A DNA stretch of 64,000 nucleotides from Rhizophagus irregularis (taxonomy: Eukaryota > Glomeromycota > Glomeromycetes > Glomerales > Glomeraceae), in NCBI RefSeq assembly GCF_026210795.1, contig NC_089432.1, positions 1 to 64,000 on the forward strand. Direction: 5' to 3'. The notes below the pieces were generated by a model. That model did not search any database. It saw nothing but the letters and a program-made list of their open reading frames with translations, and was not told the origin of the DNA. This document shows, in pieces, positions 22,930 to 34,776 of the stretch. The position numbers and the translations under genes are program-made. Every line of letters begins with the position of its first letter. The stretch's first letter is position 1.

Positions 22930-24260
22930 CTTCTCTGCTCTTTTTTTTCAGCGGCTTCACGAAAAGCTGAAAGAAAGGCTTTTTTTTACTTCCTTAATTC
23001 TTCATTCAAAATAACTAGTCTACAGTAGACTTTCACTAATCAAGAAAGGGTTCTGCATCTGGAATAAAATGTTTCAGACCTTTATATTCAACCACTGAGC
23101 TTCACATTAATAATTAATCAGCATTGCAATAATTCTTATAAGAATGCAAATAACATGTATACTATGTCATATCTTCAAAATATCTTACAAAATATTTTCC
23201 CGTCCTTCCTAAGCTTTAGTTAGTTCTTAAAGCATGGTAGGCTTAAATATTATTTTTTTTGTTTTATTTCTTGTTCTTCTTTGCTAATATATGTTCTTTT
23301 CTTCTTGGTTTCTTTGCAAATGTAGTTGTTTCTTTTTTAAATAAACAGAACCTAAGCGAAGAAGATTTTTTAAGCGAGTGTAAAAAATCGAGAAGTGTGT
23401 CTTTAAGTTTTAGTACCGTCAAGCTACAAAAATTTGTAAAAAAGATATATATATAATTATACTGGAACTTAACGAGTATATAATGAAGAAAAAAAAAAGA
23501 AACCACTCCTTATATTAACCTCTAATTTCGTCTTCAAGAACTCGATTACTTCAGTTCTTTAATTCTCTATATATGGAAAGATAGCCTTTAATTTTTTTTT
23601 TCTTTTGTTGCTTGTTCTCTTGCTAATGTACGTTCTTTTCTTCTTTTTAGGTCTCAGTCTTTGCAGTTCTTCACAGAAAAATCAGAAACTTAAATAATAA
23701 TAAAAAAAAATTTTCTTTCTTGTCCTCCTTTACTATCCCTTTCCTTCAATTTTCAGTTCTTGTGAAAAGGCAAGTGTTTTTTACTTTTGATTCTTTTTTT
23801 GGTTTCCTTTCCGTTATTTTTGCTGATTTTGTTTTCTCTTTTTTTTTTTAGATTTTCAGTAAGATCAGTGTTTTTCTTTTCATTTTTACGTGATTTCTTC
23901 ATTCTAATTTTACCCTTCCTTTAGGTTCTTGGTTCCTTGCAGCTCTTCATAAAAGGCAGGTGTCGTATATCTTTTTTTTGTTTTTTTTTTTGTTCATTCT
24001 CCTTTGCTAATTTCATTCATTTTTTATTTAGGTATTCGGTTTTTTGCAGTTTTTTATGGGCAAGCAATGGTTAGAATTATTCTTTTTGCTTCTTTCATTC
24101 TTCATTCCTTGTTAATTTCGTTCTTCTCTCCTTTAGGTTTTCAGTTCTTGCTGCTCTTCGCAAAAAGGTATGTGTTTAGAAAAGTTTTTTGTTTTTTTTT
24201 CATTTCTTTCATTTTCATTTTCTAATTTTATCCTTTTTTCTTCAGGTATTCTGTTCTTTG
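22930..24260 (+). repeat. Degenerate intron-like array C
   Basis: Five or more loosely related units follow the pattern TTGCTAAT (branch-like), T/C tract, TTTAGG acceptor, then a short segment starting GTNTTCNGTT with CTCTTC(G/A)CA, then a G(T/C)A-type donor. Acceptor-like sites are near 23650, 23850, 23924, 24031, 24136 and 24245. It is more diverged than the other arrays and leads straight into the coding-like segment at 24246. Confidence 0.6.
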
Positions 24261-24400
24261 CGAGCAAGAAAATTTTGTAACGCAGAACAATTTGAGGAAG
24301 ATAGAGATAAAGGGAAGTTTAAAGTGAATGACGAATCAGTAGAAAAAGTAGTGGAAGTTATAAATGATTTGAGATCAGAAAATCAATCAACTTCCGATAC
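24246..24400 (+). pseudogene. Exon-like fragment of a charged protein
   Basis: After the acceptor TTCTTCAG, the frame reads SLRARKFCNAEQFEEDRDKG, then FKVNDESVEKVVEVINDLRS and ENQSTSDT, a hydrophilic helical composition unlike the T-rich surroundings. It is cut by the fold-back MITE at 24398. Sequence after the MITE (24924-24960, DQRRESQEQYM) may be its continuation. The family is unknown. Confidence 0.45.
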
Positions 24401-24923
24401 ATCAGGAAATTTGTTTAGGCGTAATTTAGTGTAATATTTTGAAGGTGGTGTAAAATTTCGAAATATTACACTAAAAACGTAATATTACAAAAGTTTACGC
24501 TCTTAAATTTGAATAATTATAGTAATTTAAGAATATCTTGCTATCTACTGATCCAATCAAAACGATCTATAGCTCATTGGAATCAGCTCATCAAGACGGA
24601 TCGAATGGTAGTAATTTCGCATTTCTACAGTTGATAGAACACTCTATAGTATGCAGCAAAGTTTTAAATTAATAGAAAGTCATCTATTAAACGTAAAGAT
24701 ACGATTATACTACCATTCTATCCGTCTTGATGAGTTGATTCCAATGAGCTATAGATCATCTTGATTGGATCAGTAGATAGCGAGATATTCTTAAATTACT
24801 ATAATTATTCAAATTTAAGAACGTAAACTTTTGTAATATTACGTTTTTAGTGTAATATTTTGAAATTTTACACCACCTTCGAAATATTACACTAAATTAC
24901 GCCTAAACAAATTTCCTGATGTA
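24398..24923. mobile_element. 526-bp fold-back MITE
   Basis: Two arms of about 230 bp (24398-24630 and 24690-24923) are near-perfect inverted copies, starting TACATCAGGAAATTTGTTTA. The central part of each arm contains TATAGCTCATTGGAATCAGC and AAGACGGATCGAATGGTAGT, shared with the fold-back at 59720-59925. The transcript would form a very long hairpin and could feed small-RNA production. Confidence 0.85.
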
Positions 24924-25680
24924 CGGGATCAGAGGAGAGAGTCACAAGAACAGTATATGTAAAAGATAAGATAATACGATTAATGAAGAAGGTAAACTAG
25001 GGGAAATAATTTAATATTTTTTCTTTTATTTTACGTGTATTATTGTTTGAATCTATAGTGTAGTTTAAAAGGTTAATAAATTAGTTAGATTAATAGTTTT
25101 AAATTAGACTTAGGCGAAATTCACAAAAAGTAGGAAATTAAAATAAAAAAAATAAAATAAAAATGAAATTTACAATTAAGTTGCGAAGTTGTTGCCGCAG
25201 TATATTTATTATTTTAAAAAAATTTTTTGAAATTAAGCATCATGTGATCATAAGAAAAATTCAGATAAATTTTTTTTAATTTACAATTATAAGTTGCCGC
25301 AGAAGCTTATATTAGAAGTTGCATTTGCCCGTATTTTTAAAAATCCAGCCCGTCAGAAATAATATATGAATATATATGCTGACTAGGCCAATAGGCGCTT
25401 AAATATATATTTTATGCCAACCCGGCCTGGCCCGGATTCATAATATCAAAACTCAGCCCAACCCGGAATTCTTATAATTATTTAGTATATAAATGTAAAT
25501 CATTTTAGTATAGTGATTTTGGCAAATCAAAATAAATTTATATGTAGATCATTTTTGTGTAGTAATTTTCGGCAAATCAAGAAATTCAATAATAATATTC
25601 ATTTATATAAACAGTTGAAACAAAATTCACTAATTATTTGAAAATGTTGATATTTAATATAATACTAGGAAACGGAAACC
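24924..25680. other. AT-rich spacer with GC-rich MITE scraps
   Basis: No gene is supported. At 25335-25465 there are motifs such as AACCCGGCCTGGCCCGG and AGCCCAACCCGG that look like the subterminal repeats of a worn TIR element. Confidence 0.4.
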
Positions 25681-25689
25681 GTTGTAAGT

Positions 25690-26040
25690 CCAGAGTGAAA
25701 GATTTGTACAAAAATCCAAATATCTTTAAAAATTTAATTTGTACAAAAAATCTGGCATCCCTAAAAAAATAAAAATGAAAAATGAAATGTTAGAAACGTT
25801 TCTTTAAAGTTAAACAAGTAAGAAAAGCCCTTACAATTTACCTTTAAAAGTCTGGCATGTACAAAAAACCACGTCTCCGTATAAAAGAAAATAAAAATGA
25901 AATGATAAAAACGTTTCTTTAAAGCAAAACAAATAAAAAACAACTCACCAGTCCGGTATGTACAAGAAATCCAGAAACCCTAGGAAAAAAATAAGAAAGT
26001 CGTTTAAAAGAAAAATATACTTACTAGCCAAAATCTAAAA
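25690..26040 (-). repeat. Short intron-like array D (about 3 units)
   Basis: On the minus strand three units repeat a segment with (G)GTTTTTTGTACATGCCAGAC, a donor (GGTGAGTT near 25947, AGGTAAAT near 25841), a hairpin with GAAACGTTTCTAACATTTC and a T-rich tract to a CTAG/TTAG acceptor. It has the same logic as arrays A and B but few copies. Confidence 0.6.
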
Positions 26041-26550
26041 AAAAGGTAATCATAAACTTTTTACTTGTTTATTTTTGATGTAGCTGTACAGACCAATCAG
26101 AAATGACGTGTGCGGACAACCGGAAATCACCACGTGACACTAATTATCATCGACCTTCGTAAAATTATATAGTCCTTCGCTACGCTCCAAACAAAAATTG
26201 TAAATATTAATAATATGTAATAAAAATTTTGAAGTATAACGTGAAAATATAATGTAGATCACAATTATAAATTTTGTGTCACAGCAATTTGATAATTTTA
26301 AACAACGCGAAAACTTAGTGATTTGAAATAACAGATAATGTATTTATTTATAAATAAAAATTTTGTATAGTAATTTACTATTTCTTTTTGAATTTCTTTT
26401 AAAAAGTTTACAAAAAAAAAATATTTGTTATTATTTATTTTAGGAACTTTTAATATTAAAAAAAAAAAGGGGACTAGTATTTGGAACAAATAACTCCAAT
26501 AATATAGACAATATTATAGACAATAATAATACATTAAAACATACAATTCT
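26041..26550. other. AT-rich spacer
   Basis: Nothing with coding character is seen. A CACGTGAC-containing patch lies at 26110-26160. Confidence 0.4.
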
Positions 26551-26556
26551 ACACTC

Positions 26557-27718
26557 ATGTCGAACATTAGAGTACAGAATAACAACTACAATAACAATAA
26601 CAAAGTAAATTCAGAAAATATTAATAGTTTTTTGCTTAGTCAACGTATACAATTTGAGAAACAACAAATGGATTTAGACGTATATCCTGTTATAGCGAAA
26701 ACCAAATATATACAAAGATTTTGTTTGTCCTAGGTGCAATGCTAATAAAGAAGAAAACAGATATCATTTTATTGAATGTGATGCCAATAAGGATCTATGG
26801 CCTATAATTAAAAGTAGAATGCAAGATGATGTGATTCTTATAATTCAAAAATGGAGTAACATACCAGAAAACACACCTAAAGCTATAAGTGATAAATTAA
26901 ACCAGATACTAGGATTACAACATGATAACAAAAAATTTATTGATTTTAGCTCATTGGCCTTGGAAGCTAAAATTAACACCAATATTTCCAAAATTTCAAA
27001 ACAAACATTTGGATTCTCAGAATCAAAAAACATTTTATTCTTGGCTTCACTTTTGGACTCCTTTATTATTCACTTTAAAGAACTAATTTGGATACCAAGA
27101 TGTAATGCTACTATTGCATGGGAAAAGACTAGAAATATTGGAAGAAAAGAAAATTAAATAAATCCAAAAATATGGATCGTTACTTCAAATCCTCTCACCA
27201 ACAGGTTAAACACTTAAAACAGGATAAACAAACTTTAAAGAAGAACAATTATTCAGATTTACAGGAAGATCAAATTGCAGTACTTGATAATATTTCAATT
27301 GAGTTGGATTCAGTGCAGTCTGAAAATTCATTAAATGAAAATCACATTATATCAAAGTGTTATAGAGTGGAAAAAAAAGCTCAAGATCAAATGAGTTTAC
27401 TAATTAGTAATAACTGGTGGTATAGCTGGACATATAAGAAAACAAAAAATATTATTAACAATGTTATAATAGATCTAATAACAACATAATTAATTTTACT
27501 CTGAACTTAAATTCATTAATTTTGAAAGGAAAAAAAAAAAACCTCAAATCTTGTAGTTCAAATTAATTGGTATAGTATCAACTATCATTTTTCTTTTATT
27601 ATCTATATTTTGATGATTGCATCCTGCTAGGTGGATATAGCTTATGATAATTTGTTTGTATGGTATATAAACTTAATATCAATAAAGCATATATAAATCA
27701 TTAAAAAAAAAAAAAAAA
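26557..27718 (+). mobile_element. 5'-truncated LINE, 3' end with poly(A)
   Basis: The plus strand carries a C-terminal LINE open-frame fragment, a 3' UTR and a 17-base A-run at about 27702-27718. The fragment includes a zinc-knuckle-like CPRC...H...C (CPRCNANKEENRYHFIECDA, reached by a one-base frameshift from the upstream frame at about 26715) as found after the RNase H or reverse transcriptase region of fungal non-LTR elements. It then reads LIWIPRCNATIAWEKTRNIG, ending at 27157. A second frame from 27172 to 27489 may be a displaced tail. Reverse transcriptase and endonuclease domains are absent, as expected of a 5'-truncated copy. A target duplication was not found. Confidence 0.7.
27172..27489 (+). 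pseudogene. Short ORF in the LINE 3' region
   Basis: A 105-codon frame starts MDRYFKSSHQQVKHLKQDKQ and lies 14 bases after the stop of the LINE C-terminal fragment. It is polar, Lys/Asn/Gln-rich and partly coiled-coil-like. It probably represents the true C-terminal extension of the LINE protein after a frameshift, not a separate gene. Confidence 0.4.
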
Positions 27719-27830
27719 ATTGTATTTGTACTAAATTTTCAAGTACAAGTACAGTACTTAGTACTGTACTATAGTTTATACTGTACTAGTACTGTACTAG
27801 TACAATTTCCAACCCTGCTTACAGGTACAT
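27719..27830. repeat. GTACTGTACTA palindromic simple repeat
   Basis: A tract dominated by AGTACTGTACTAGTAC permutations directly follows the LINE poly(A). Every unit is self-complementary. It may be the core of a very small MITE ending in CAATTTCCAACCCTGC. Confidence 0.65.
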
Positions 27831-27915
27831 GTCAGATTTTATTTTCTTTTTAAAGGATATTTATTTTTGTTAATTTTAAAGAATTTAATGCATAATAAAT
27901 TGTTTTATAGCTAGT

Positions 27916-28241
27916 AAATTTTCAGTTTATATATCAGAATATATGAAGTTGAAATGTAGTCTCCATCTTAAGAGATTGAAATATTCAGATAGGCCCGATC
28001 GATCACTTTGGACAGATAGTGATTTATTAATCAAAACTATTAAAGCATTAATAAAGACAGAGAGTTAAGGATACATTTTAGAAGATGACTTGATTAATAT
28101 TGTTGGTCCTAAACAAATTGATTCGCTTGTAGATTATAATTTTTTGCACCGTAGGCAAAACTCAAAATTTGCTTACGATATCATCAACCTACCAGATAAT
28201 CAAATTCTGACTGCAATGAGCTAGTCATTACTGTATGCGAT
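27916..28241 (+). pseudogene. Host gene 3' fragment, split by the 8.2-kb element
   Basis: A frame following an AG acceptor reads KCSLHLKRLKYSDRPDRSLW and LIKTIKALIKT, a TAA, then GYILEDDLINIVGPKQIDSL and YNFLHRRQNSKFAYDIINLP, a TAG, and SLLYA. The same frame resumes on the far side of the 8.2-kb element (36463-36493, ERVLFSVKK then TAA). The two stops show decay. The composition is globular, with Leu/Ile-rich helices. The family is not recognised. Confidence 0.5.
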
Positions 28242-28800
28242 TAAGGTTACTTGCCAAAACTAGAAGATTTCGGCAAGATGGTATATGCGAAACTGCCAAA
28301 ACTAGTTTCGCAAAATCACCTTAAAATGCTGAAATGCCAAAACTACCAAAACTTGTGAAATTGTTTCAATGTTTCGGTATAGTATATCATATGATATACA
28401 TATAGTTTCAGCATTTACTATAATTTGTGGTTTGCAGATTTTATTCTGATCGGTTTCAGTACATTATACATGCCACCCAAATTATTTTGAACTGCCGTAA
28501 TTATAAGTAAAATTCCAAATTCAATTATGGCATCCCTAATTATTTTGGCACTTTACATAGTAAATTATATATAAACTGAATGAATTATGGCATCCCAAAT
28601 TATAATTATGGCATCCCAAAATAATTTGGGAGCATGTATACGGTACATCATATGATTTACTGATCATACTAATTTACTGATCTGATAATCTTTTTTTATT
28701 AAAAAAAAAAGGTTAAAAAAAATGTTTTATTGTTTATAGTTGGAAAAAATAAACCCGCTCTAAACATGAAAGGTTGGGTTTTTAATTTATTTTCGTTAAA

Positions 28801-28935
28801 ATGCCTACCAAAAAACTATTTCATCATAGAGCTGACTTGTTAAAACAATCCAATAAGCCATTTAAGTCAAAACATGCAATTAAAGGAATCATCAGAGATA
28901 AAACAAAAGACGAAATTTTTTTTGCTTTTCGATAG
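28801..28935 (+). pseudogene. TSR1 N-terminal exon fragment inside the transposon
   Basis: A 44-residue frame with ATG reads HHRADLLKQSNKPFKSKHA then IKGIIRDK. The first 35 residues match my knowledge of the N-terminus of the ribosome-biogenesis GTPase-like protein Tsr1 (HR, then LKQxNKxFKSKHAxKG), which is one of its most conserved short segments. Nothing else of this roughly 800-residue protein is present in the window. It lies about 560 bp inside the left end of the 8.2-kb element and just upstream of array E, so it looks like a captured host exon. It ends in TAG after FFAFR. Identity rests on about 30 residues, so chance cannot be excluded without a search. Confidence 0.55.
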
Positions 28936-28979
28936 TAAAACATTTGAAATGACATTAGTATTATATCAAATTTTTTGTC

Positions 28980-29300
28980 TCATTATTTATTTTTTTTGTA
29001 GGAATGTCACTAACATTCCTTTTCTCTTTTTTTCTTTAGGGACACCTTCCGTACCTGGAATTCGGTGAAGTGATAGATTGGAAAAGGAGGTGTAGTTTTA
29101 TTTTAATTATAAGAACGTACCTAATGTTCCTTTTCTCTTTTTTTCTTTAGGAACACTTTCTGGACCTGGAATTCATACGTTGGAAAGGGGGAAGTGTTGT
29201 TTTATTTTAATTTAGGAACGTACCTAATATTCCTTTCTCTTTTTTTACTTTAGAGCATTTTCTGGACCTGGAATTTGGTGAAATGATAGGTTGAAAAGGG
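28980..29300 (+). repeat. Intron-like array E (3 units)
   Basis: Units carry GGAATGTCACTAACATTCC or GGAACGTACCTAATATTCC, then CTTTTCTCTTTTTTTCTTTAG, then a segment with (G/C)TGGACCTGGAATTTGGTG. The donor side is weaker (GGAGGTGTAG, GGAAGTGTTG), so the exon-intron likeness is strongest at the branch and acceptor side. The same consensus appears in array F at the other end of the element. Confidence 0.75.
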
Positions 29301-32300
29301 GGAAGTATTGTTTAACTTGTTTAATTCGTGATCCAGATGTTGATCAGTGAAAATCCATAGATAATCAATATACATTTGGGGATAAGTGATCTTATACAAT
29401 ATAACGCATTTTAGAATCTTTTACTTTCTTATATAAACTTATGTCTAAACATAAAGAATACACAGTTACATTAATTTCTTCAGGCCTAATAGTGGACGCT
29501 CTACATTATGGGCCTTTTTGTCATAATTGGTGGATTTCTAGACCTTCTGAAAAACGCGAAAATCCAATATTTCTTTACCCTATTAGATTACGTATGAAAA
29601 CTCTAGTTAATTTAAAAGACTGGAACTTTATTATTGAGGTTGTTGAAACCTTTTCAAATTATGGTCAAATACCTGGATATATTTGCAAATGTAATGGTAT
29701 TCAAAGTGAACTCTGCGAATCACTTACAGCTGCAGTTAATAGCATTTATAAAGAGATCTTTCAGACAAATGCCAAATATTCGGGGTCTGCAGTAATGGAA
29801 TTTGACATACCAATTATTTCTGAAGCATTACTAAAGGATTTACCATTTCGTGCTTTCCTATTTCCTTTAGAAAAATTAAATATATGGGTATTGGGAATTG
29901 GAAAATTTAATAATAATGAATGGAATTTTGCTGGAACTAGATATAAGACTTCTTTTATATACACATATCGAAAAAAAAGATGTGTCTTTGTCCAGGAATT
30001 AGAGGATGATTATTGTCAGGTCACAATATACTTAGGAAATGAAATATGTAATATTTATGTTGATAATAATCCAGAATTGGTATGGAAAGAAGTTGCAATT
30101 TTACTACAATATGAAGGAAAAGAATTGTTTGGGTTGGAAAATAACAAAATACAACAATTGGTTTTGTCAACGCCTAGTTGTACATTAGAAGAATGGAATG
30201 ATGATGACGTGATGAGAAGAATGTATTCACATCATCTTAGACGACAAATTCCAGCAATTATCAACTGACAATTGTTATTTAATGATTGGCGCTCTGAAAC
30301 ATCTACTATAATAGAACTGCGAACACAATTTAAAAAATTATATCCATTTAATCACAATATCAATAATCGAGAGTTACGTGCATGGAAATCAATGTTGAAA
30401 AATGTGGGATGTACAAAATTACTCCCTTTACTAAGGAACAATCAGAGGTTAGTAAATTGATAAGAATAATTGAATAATTAGTGAATATTAACTAATATTT
30501 GTTTATTTTAAAGTGTGAGTTTTGGTCTAGATCTTCCACTCCAATTGTTGATCAAAAAAATCTGATGATACTATACAAGCAAGGATTTATTAATCCAATA
30601 CCAGTTCATTTTCAAAATAAAACTGAGATTTTTTGGGATTCATTTCAGAAGGCAGTAAATATTAACAAAAATGGGTATGATGGAAAAACTCGTATTTTAT
30701 CTATCATTGCTAAAAATTTCCTTACGAGGAAATTAAAAGTAATTTGAATGTAAGTAATTTGCGCTAGTTTTTTGATTATCAATAATTACTAATGTAAATT
30801 TTTTTAGGTATCAAATGATGCAATTCGTTATGCACGAAATCATACTCTTATACATGGTGCTGGTGGTCAAGTTTGAAATAAACCTGTAATAACACGTGAA
30901 AAATTATCAACTGAGATGCAAGAACAATTACAGGCTTTTTTAATGGATAAAGCACATGTCATAATGAGTTCATATAAAACAGATGCAGCAACTAATGAAC
31001 CTGTGCATTATCTTAAGCAAACAAAAACAGCACTTTGGAAAAAATATTATGAACAATATCCAGATGGAATTCAACGAACAACATTTTTTACCAAGCTGGA
31101 AGGAAATAAATATATTTATCGTGAAAATTTGGGTGGTTTGTGTTTAACCTGTCAAAAATATGGATATGAAAATTTTTCAGATCTTATTGAATACATTAAC
31201 AAGTATATTACACAATCTTATATACAGGTATTTATTTATTTGATTTATTAGTAATTTAGTAAATTTAAATACGAAATACTAAATTATTAGTAAAACTAAA
31301 CTTTTCCTTTTTAACATTAGAAACAACTAATAGTACGCTGTGAAAATCTGAAAAGATTTTTAAAACGTGATTATGAACAACATTTTCATGTAACTTCAAA
31401 TGGCAAGACTTCCCACGATCTATGTATAAACCATTGTTTACTTTATGCTTTTAACCAATGCACAGAATCTCACACATTAACATGTAATGAATGTCAAGAA
31501 TTCTTCAACTTTTTCGCTGATATTAAAACTCATAGTAATGAAACAAATTATAATGATCTTCTTGATATGAAGGAACATTTGTTATATTATCTTGCACATC
31601 AAACAAGAAAAGTTTATTTGAACGCCCAATTTAATGCCAATTTGTTAGCATTAGATGAAAAGACTGCTCTTTTTCTAGTTGATTACAAGATGAAAATTTT
31701 GCCAAAGACTGCTCGAGAAACAAAAAATGATTGGTTTGGCAAAAGGGGTTGGTCATTGCACTCTATTTTAGTATATACAACAATACCCACTTCAACCAAA
31801 CTTCAAGTACAAGCGTTTGACCATTGGTCTCCAGATACCTGACAAGATTCTTGGTTTACGGCCACTTCACTTCACGCTGTTCTTGAAATATTAGACTCAC
31901 GACCAGAATCTGTTATTATAATGTCTGATAATGGTGGTCATTACCACAACACGGATTTAATGATGATTATGGCTTTTGGGCCAAAATGGTATAATGTAAA
32001 GGTTAAGAAATGGGTTTTTCTTGAAGCTGGTGAAGCTAAAACGGCTATAGACTCTCATTATGCACAGGTAAATTAATATCCAATTATATGTATTTTTGTA
32101 ATATATACACTAAGCTAATTTGGGTTGTTATAACAGATTTCACATGCAATAAATCATCAAACAGGAAAAGATATTGAAAATGCAATTCAAGATATTCGGA
32201 GAACTTCTGTAGCTCAGTTGGTACCTAATCGAGATCGTGGTATATTATATAATTATAAAATTAGCATCATGTATTTTTATAATTGTGTAAATTATTACAA

Positions 32301-32521
32301 CGCAATATGTAAAATAAATTTTTTTTCATTATTAATTACATCTATCATTTTATTACAAAATTGTAATAAATAATATTACCAATAAAGGTAATGAAAGTAA
32401 TACGTTGCCAGGCAATTCAAATTGGTTTGAATGGCAATGGCCAACTTCTGGAGATTTTGAAGGATGTATATTAGCACGGTCTATACCCAATCTTGGACCT
32501 TGGACTACATTTACTCCTACG

Positions 32522-32892
32522 TAGAAATGGGGACAGTTCCATCAGTTCAGTTTCAGTTCTACTAAGCAGTTTAACCAATTCCGAACCGGTTCACTCAAAA
32601 AAATGGTTCTGAGCGGTTCGGTTTCAGTTCAGTTCTGCAGAACGGTTCTAGTTGGTTCGAATCTGATGAACGGTTATGATAATTCTGGCCAGAATCAAAT
32701 GATTTGCACAAAAATTTCATTTTTTTGAATTTTGTGTAATCCAATTTCCATTTTTTATAAGGAGTTGAATTTCCTTTTTTGGATTGTATAACATCACATG
32801 ATCGGTTTAACCGAACTGAACCGCAGTTTGGTTTGAACCGGTTCTCGGTTCTGGTTCAGTTCTTGGTTCTGAACCAGGTTCGAACATCCCTA
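32522..32892. mobile_element. 371-bp hAT-like MITE
   Basis: A perfect 8-bp duplication, CTCCTACG, lies at 32514-32521 and 32893-32900. Ends read TAGAAATGGGGACAG on the left and TAGGGATGTTCGAACC on the opposite strand at the right. The body is dominated by GGTTC/GAACC repeats, including GAACCGGTTC-type palindromes. It interrupts the 3' coding region of the 8.2-kb element's gene. Confidence 0.88.
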
Positions 32893-33413
32893 CTCCTACG
32901 TAATTAGAAAAATTACAAAAGCATGAAATTGAAAAACCTAATCCAAATATATCCACCCCTACTATTTCAAATTCTAATTGGGAAATTCCACCTCCTAATT
33001 CAGAATATATGTATCATGGAAATTATTTTGATTCTTTACCGATTGCTTCACAAAATTTCCCATTTGCACTTTTTCACCTTCAATTTTGTCAGTTTTATTC
33101 TTTTCATATTCTTTCTTGCAATAGGATAGTATTAGTAATTAATGAGATACTACTGTAATAGATATTCGACCAGAACGTCTTACAAAACAAGTTCTTGTAA
33201 AAAAATTACAATCTAGAGGAATAGAATTGAATGGAAAGGAAAATAAAGAAGAATTAGTAATTAATCTAGAGAAAGAATTAAATAAAGAAGTAGAATGCAA
33301 AAAATTGGGTGAAATTAATTAGCAATGATTAATGCTTTCGTTCAAAGTTTTTGATATTTGAATTATATAATATATATTATATAGAACCAGAAAGAATAGT
33401 TGGTGTGTTAGTA

Positions 33414-34776
33414 CAGTCCCCTCTCGATATAACGAACCCTAGGTTCCAGCTGATCAGGGCTTCGTTATAAGCAACTTCATTAACACTATAACGAATTATT
33501 CGGTATTGTATAATGAATTCTTCGGTATAGGAATATCGGTTATACAGATCATGTGACTTGTTGATCTGATTACCGATAATTTAACATTTTTTTTAATCTT
33601 TTTTTTATAGGGGTGCTTTCTAAACTTCAAAATAGATGCCTAGAATGAGAAGTAAGTGGGAACTGGGGGTTTTTTATATTAATTTCGTTTAAAAACATTT
33701 ACTAATGTTCTTTTTTTATTTTTTTATTGTAGGAAACTTCCTGGACTTCGAAATGGACGCCTGAGACGAGAAGTAAGTGGGGAACTCAATTTTTTTTATT
33801 TAAGAACATTTACTAATGTTCTTTTTTTATTTTTTTATTATAGGGAACTTCCTGGACTTCGAAATGGACGCTTGAGACAAGAAGTAAGTGGGGAACTCGA
33901 TTTTTTTTATTAATTTTGTTTAAGAACATTTACTAATGTTCTTTTTTATTTTTTTATTGTAGGGACTTCGAAATGGATGCTTGAGGACGAAGTAAGTGGG
34001 GAACTCGATTTTTTTTATTAATTTCGTTTAAGAACATTTACTAATGTTCTTTTTTATTTTTTTTATTGTAGGGACTTCGAAATGGACGCTTGGGACAAGA
34101 AGTAAGTGGGACAACTCAATTTTTTCTTTTAATTTCGTTTAAGAACATTTACTAATGTTCTTTTTTTATTTTTTTTTATAGGGAATGCTTCATGAAGTGT
34201 TCTATATAAAAATGTTTATTATAATTCCTTTTTTTTGTAGGAATGCTGTTTAACAATAACTGACTATATAATAAATAAATTATTAATGATATATTAATTT
34301 AACTAGGAGTGTCCTTACCCCTGTGATAAATATAAATTAATAACAATTCACATCGAATCCTAATACAACCGAATTAATGTAAATTAATGTAATTCTGCCT
34401 AAATATTAAATAAAATAGCCAGAATTATTAATCCTGATACGATCCTGATACAATCCCGATCCATAATTTAAATATAAAACACAGGGGTGATATTTAATGT
34501 CATAATGCATCAATATTTATTAATAATTACATTTAATTATAAAGAAATTCTTCGTTATAACTGAAAAAAATTCGTTATAAAAAAAATCCGTTATATCGAG
34601 AGGCATTTTTATATAAGAAATTCACACACTTTACTTCGTACTATGTTATACGGTAAATAAATAGTAAACTTCGTTATATCAAGGTTTTTTTCATATTTAA
34701 AATCGGTACCACACTGTATGATCCGTTATATCGTGTTATTCGCTATATCGAGGTTCGCTGTAGAGAGGGGTGACTG
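33414..34776. mobile_element. 1.36-kb Tc1/mariner-like MITE with array G
   Basis: Ends are CAGTCCCCTCTCGATATAAC on the left and CAGTCACCCCTCTCTACAGC on the opposite strand at the right, each next to TA (33412-33413 and 34777-34778), the standard Tc1/mariner target. Motifs CGTTATA and GATATAACG repeat in both subterminal zones. It has no transposase and carries an intron-like array in the centre. It sits between the SAP-like exon and the last exon of the larger element's gene. Confidence 0.88.
33600..34255 (+). repeat. Intron-like tandem array G (6 units, about 115 bp)
   Basis: Six near-identical units run AAGTAAGTGGGGAACTC, T-run, GAACATTTACTAATGTTC (perfect 7-bp arms), T-run, TTATTGTAGGGACTTCG, then GAAATGGACGCTTGAGAC and the next GAAGTAAGT. 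Donor, branch motif, polypyrimidine tract and acceptor keep spacings normal for a fungal intron of about 85 bases. The presumptive exon lengths vary and do not hold a shared frame. Confidence 0.88.
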
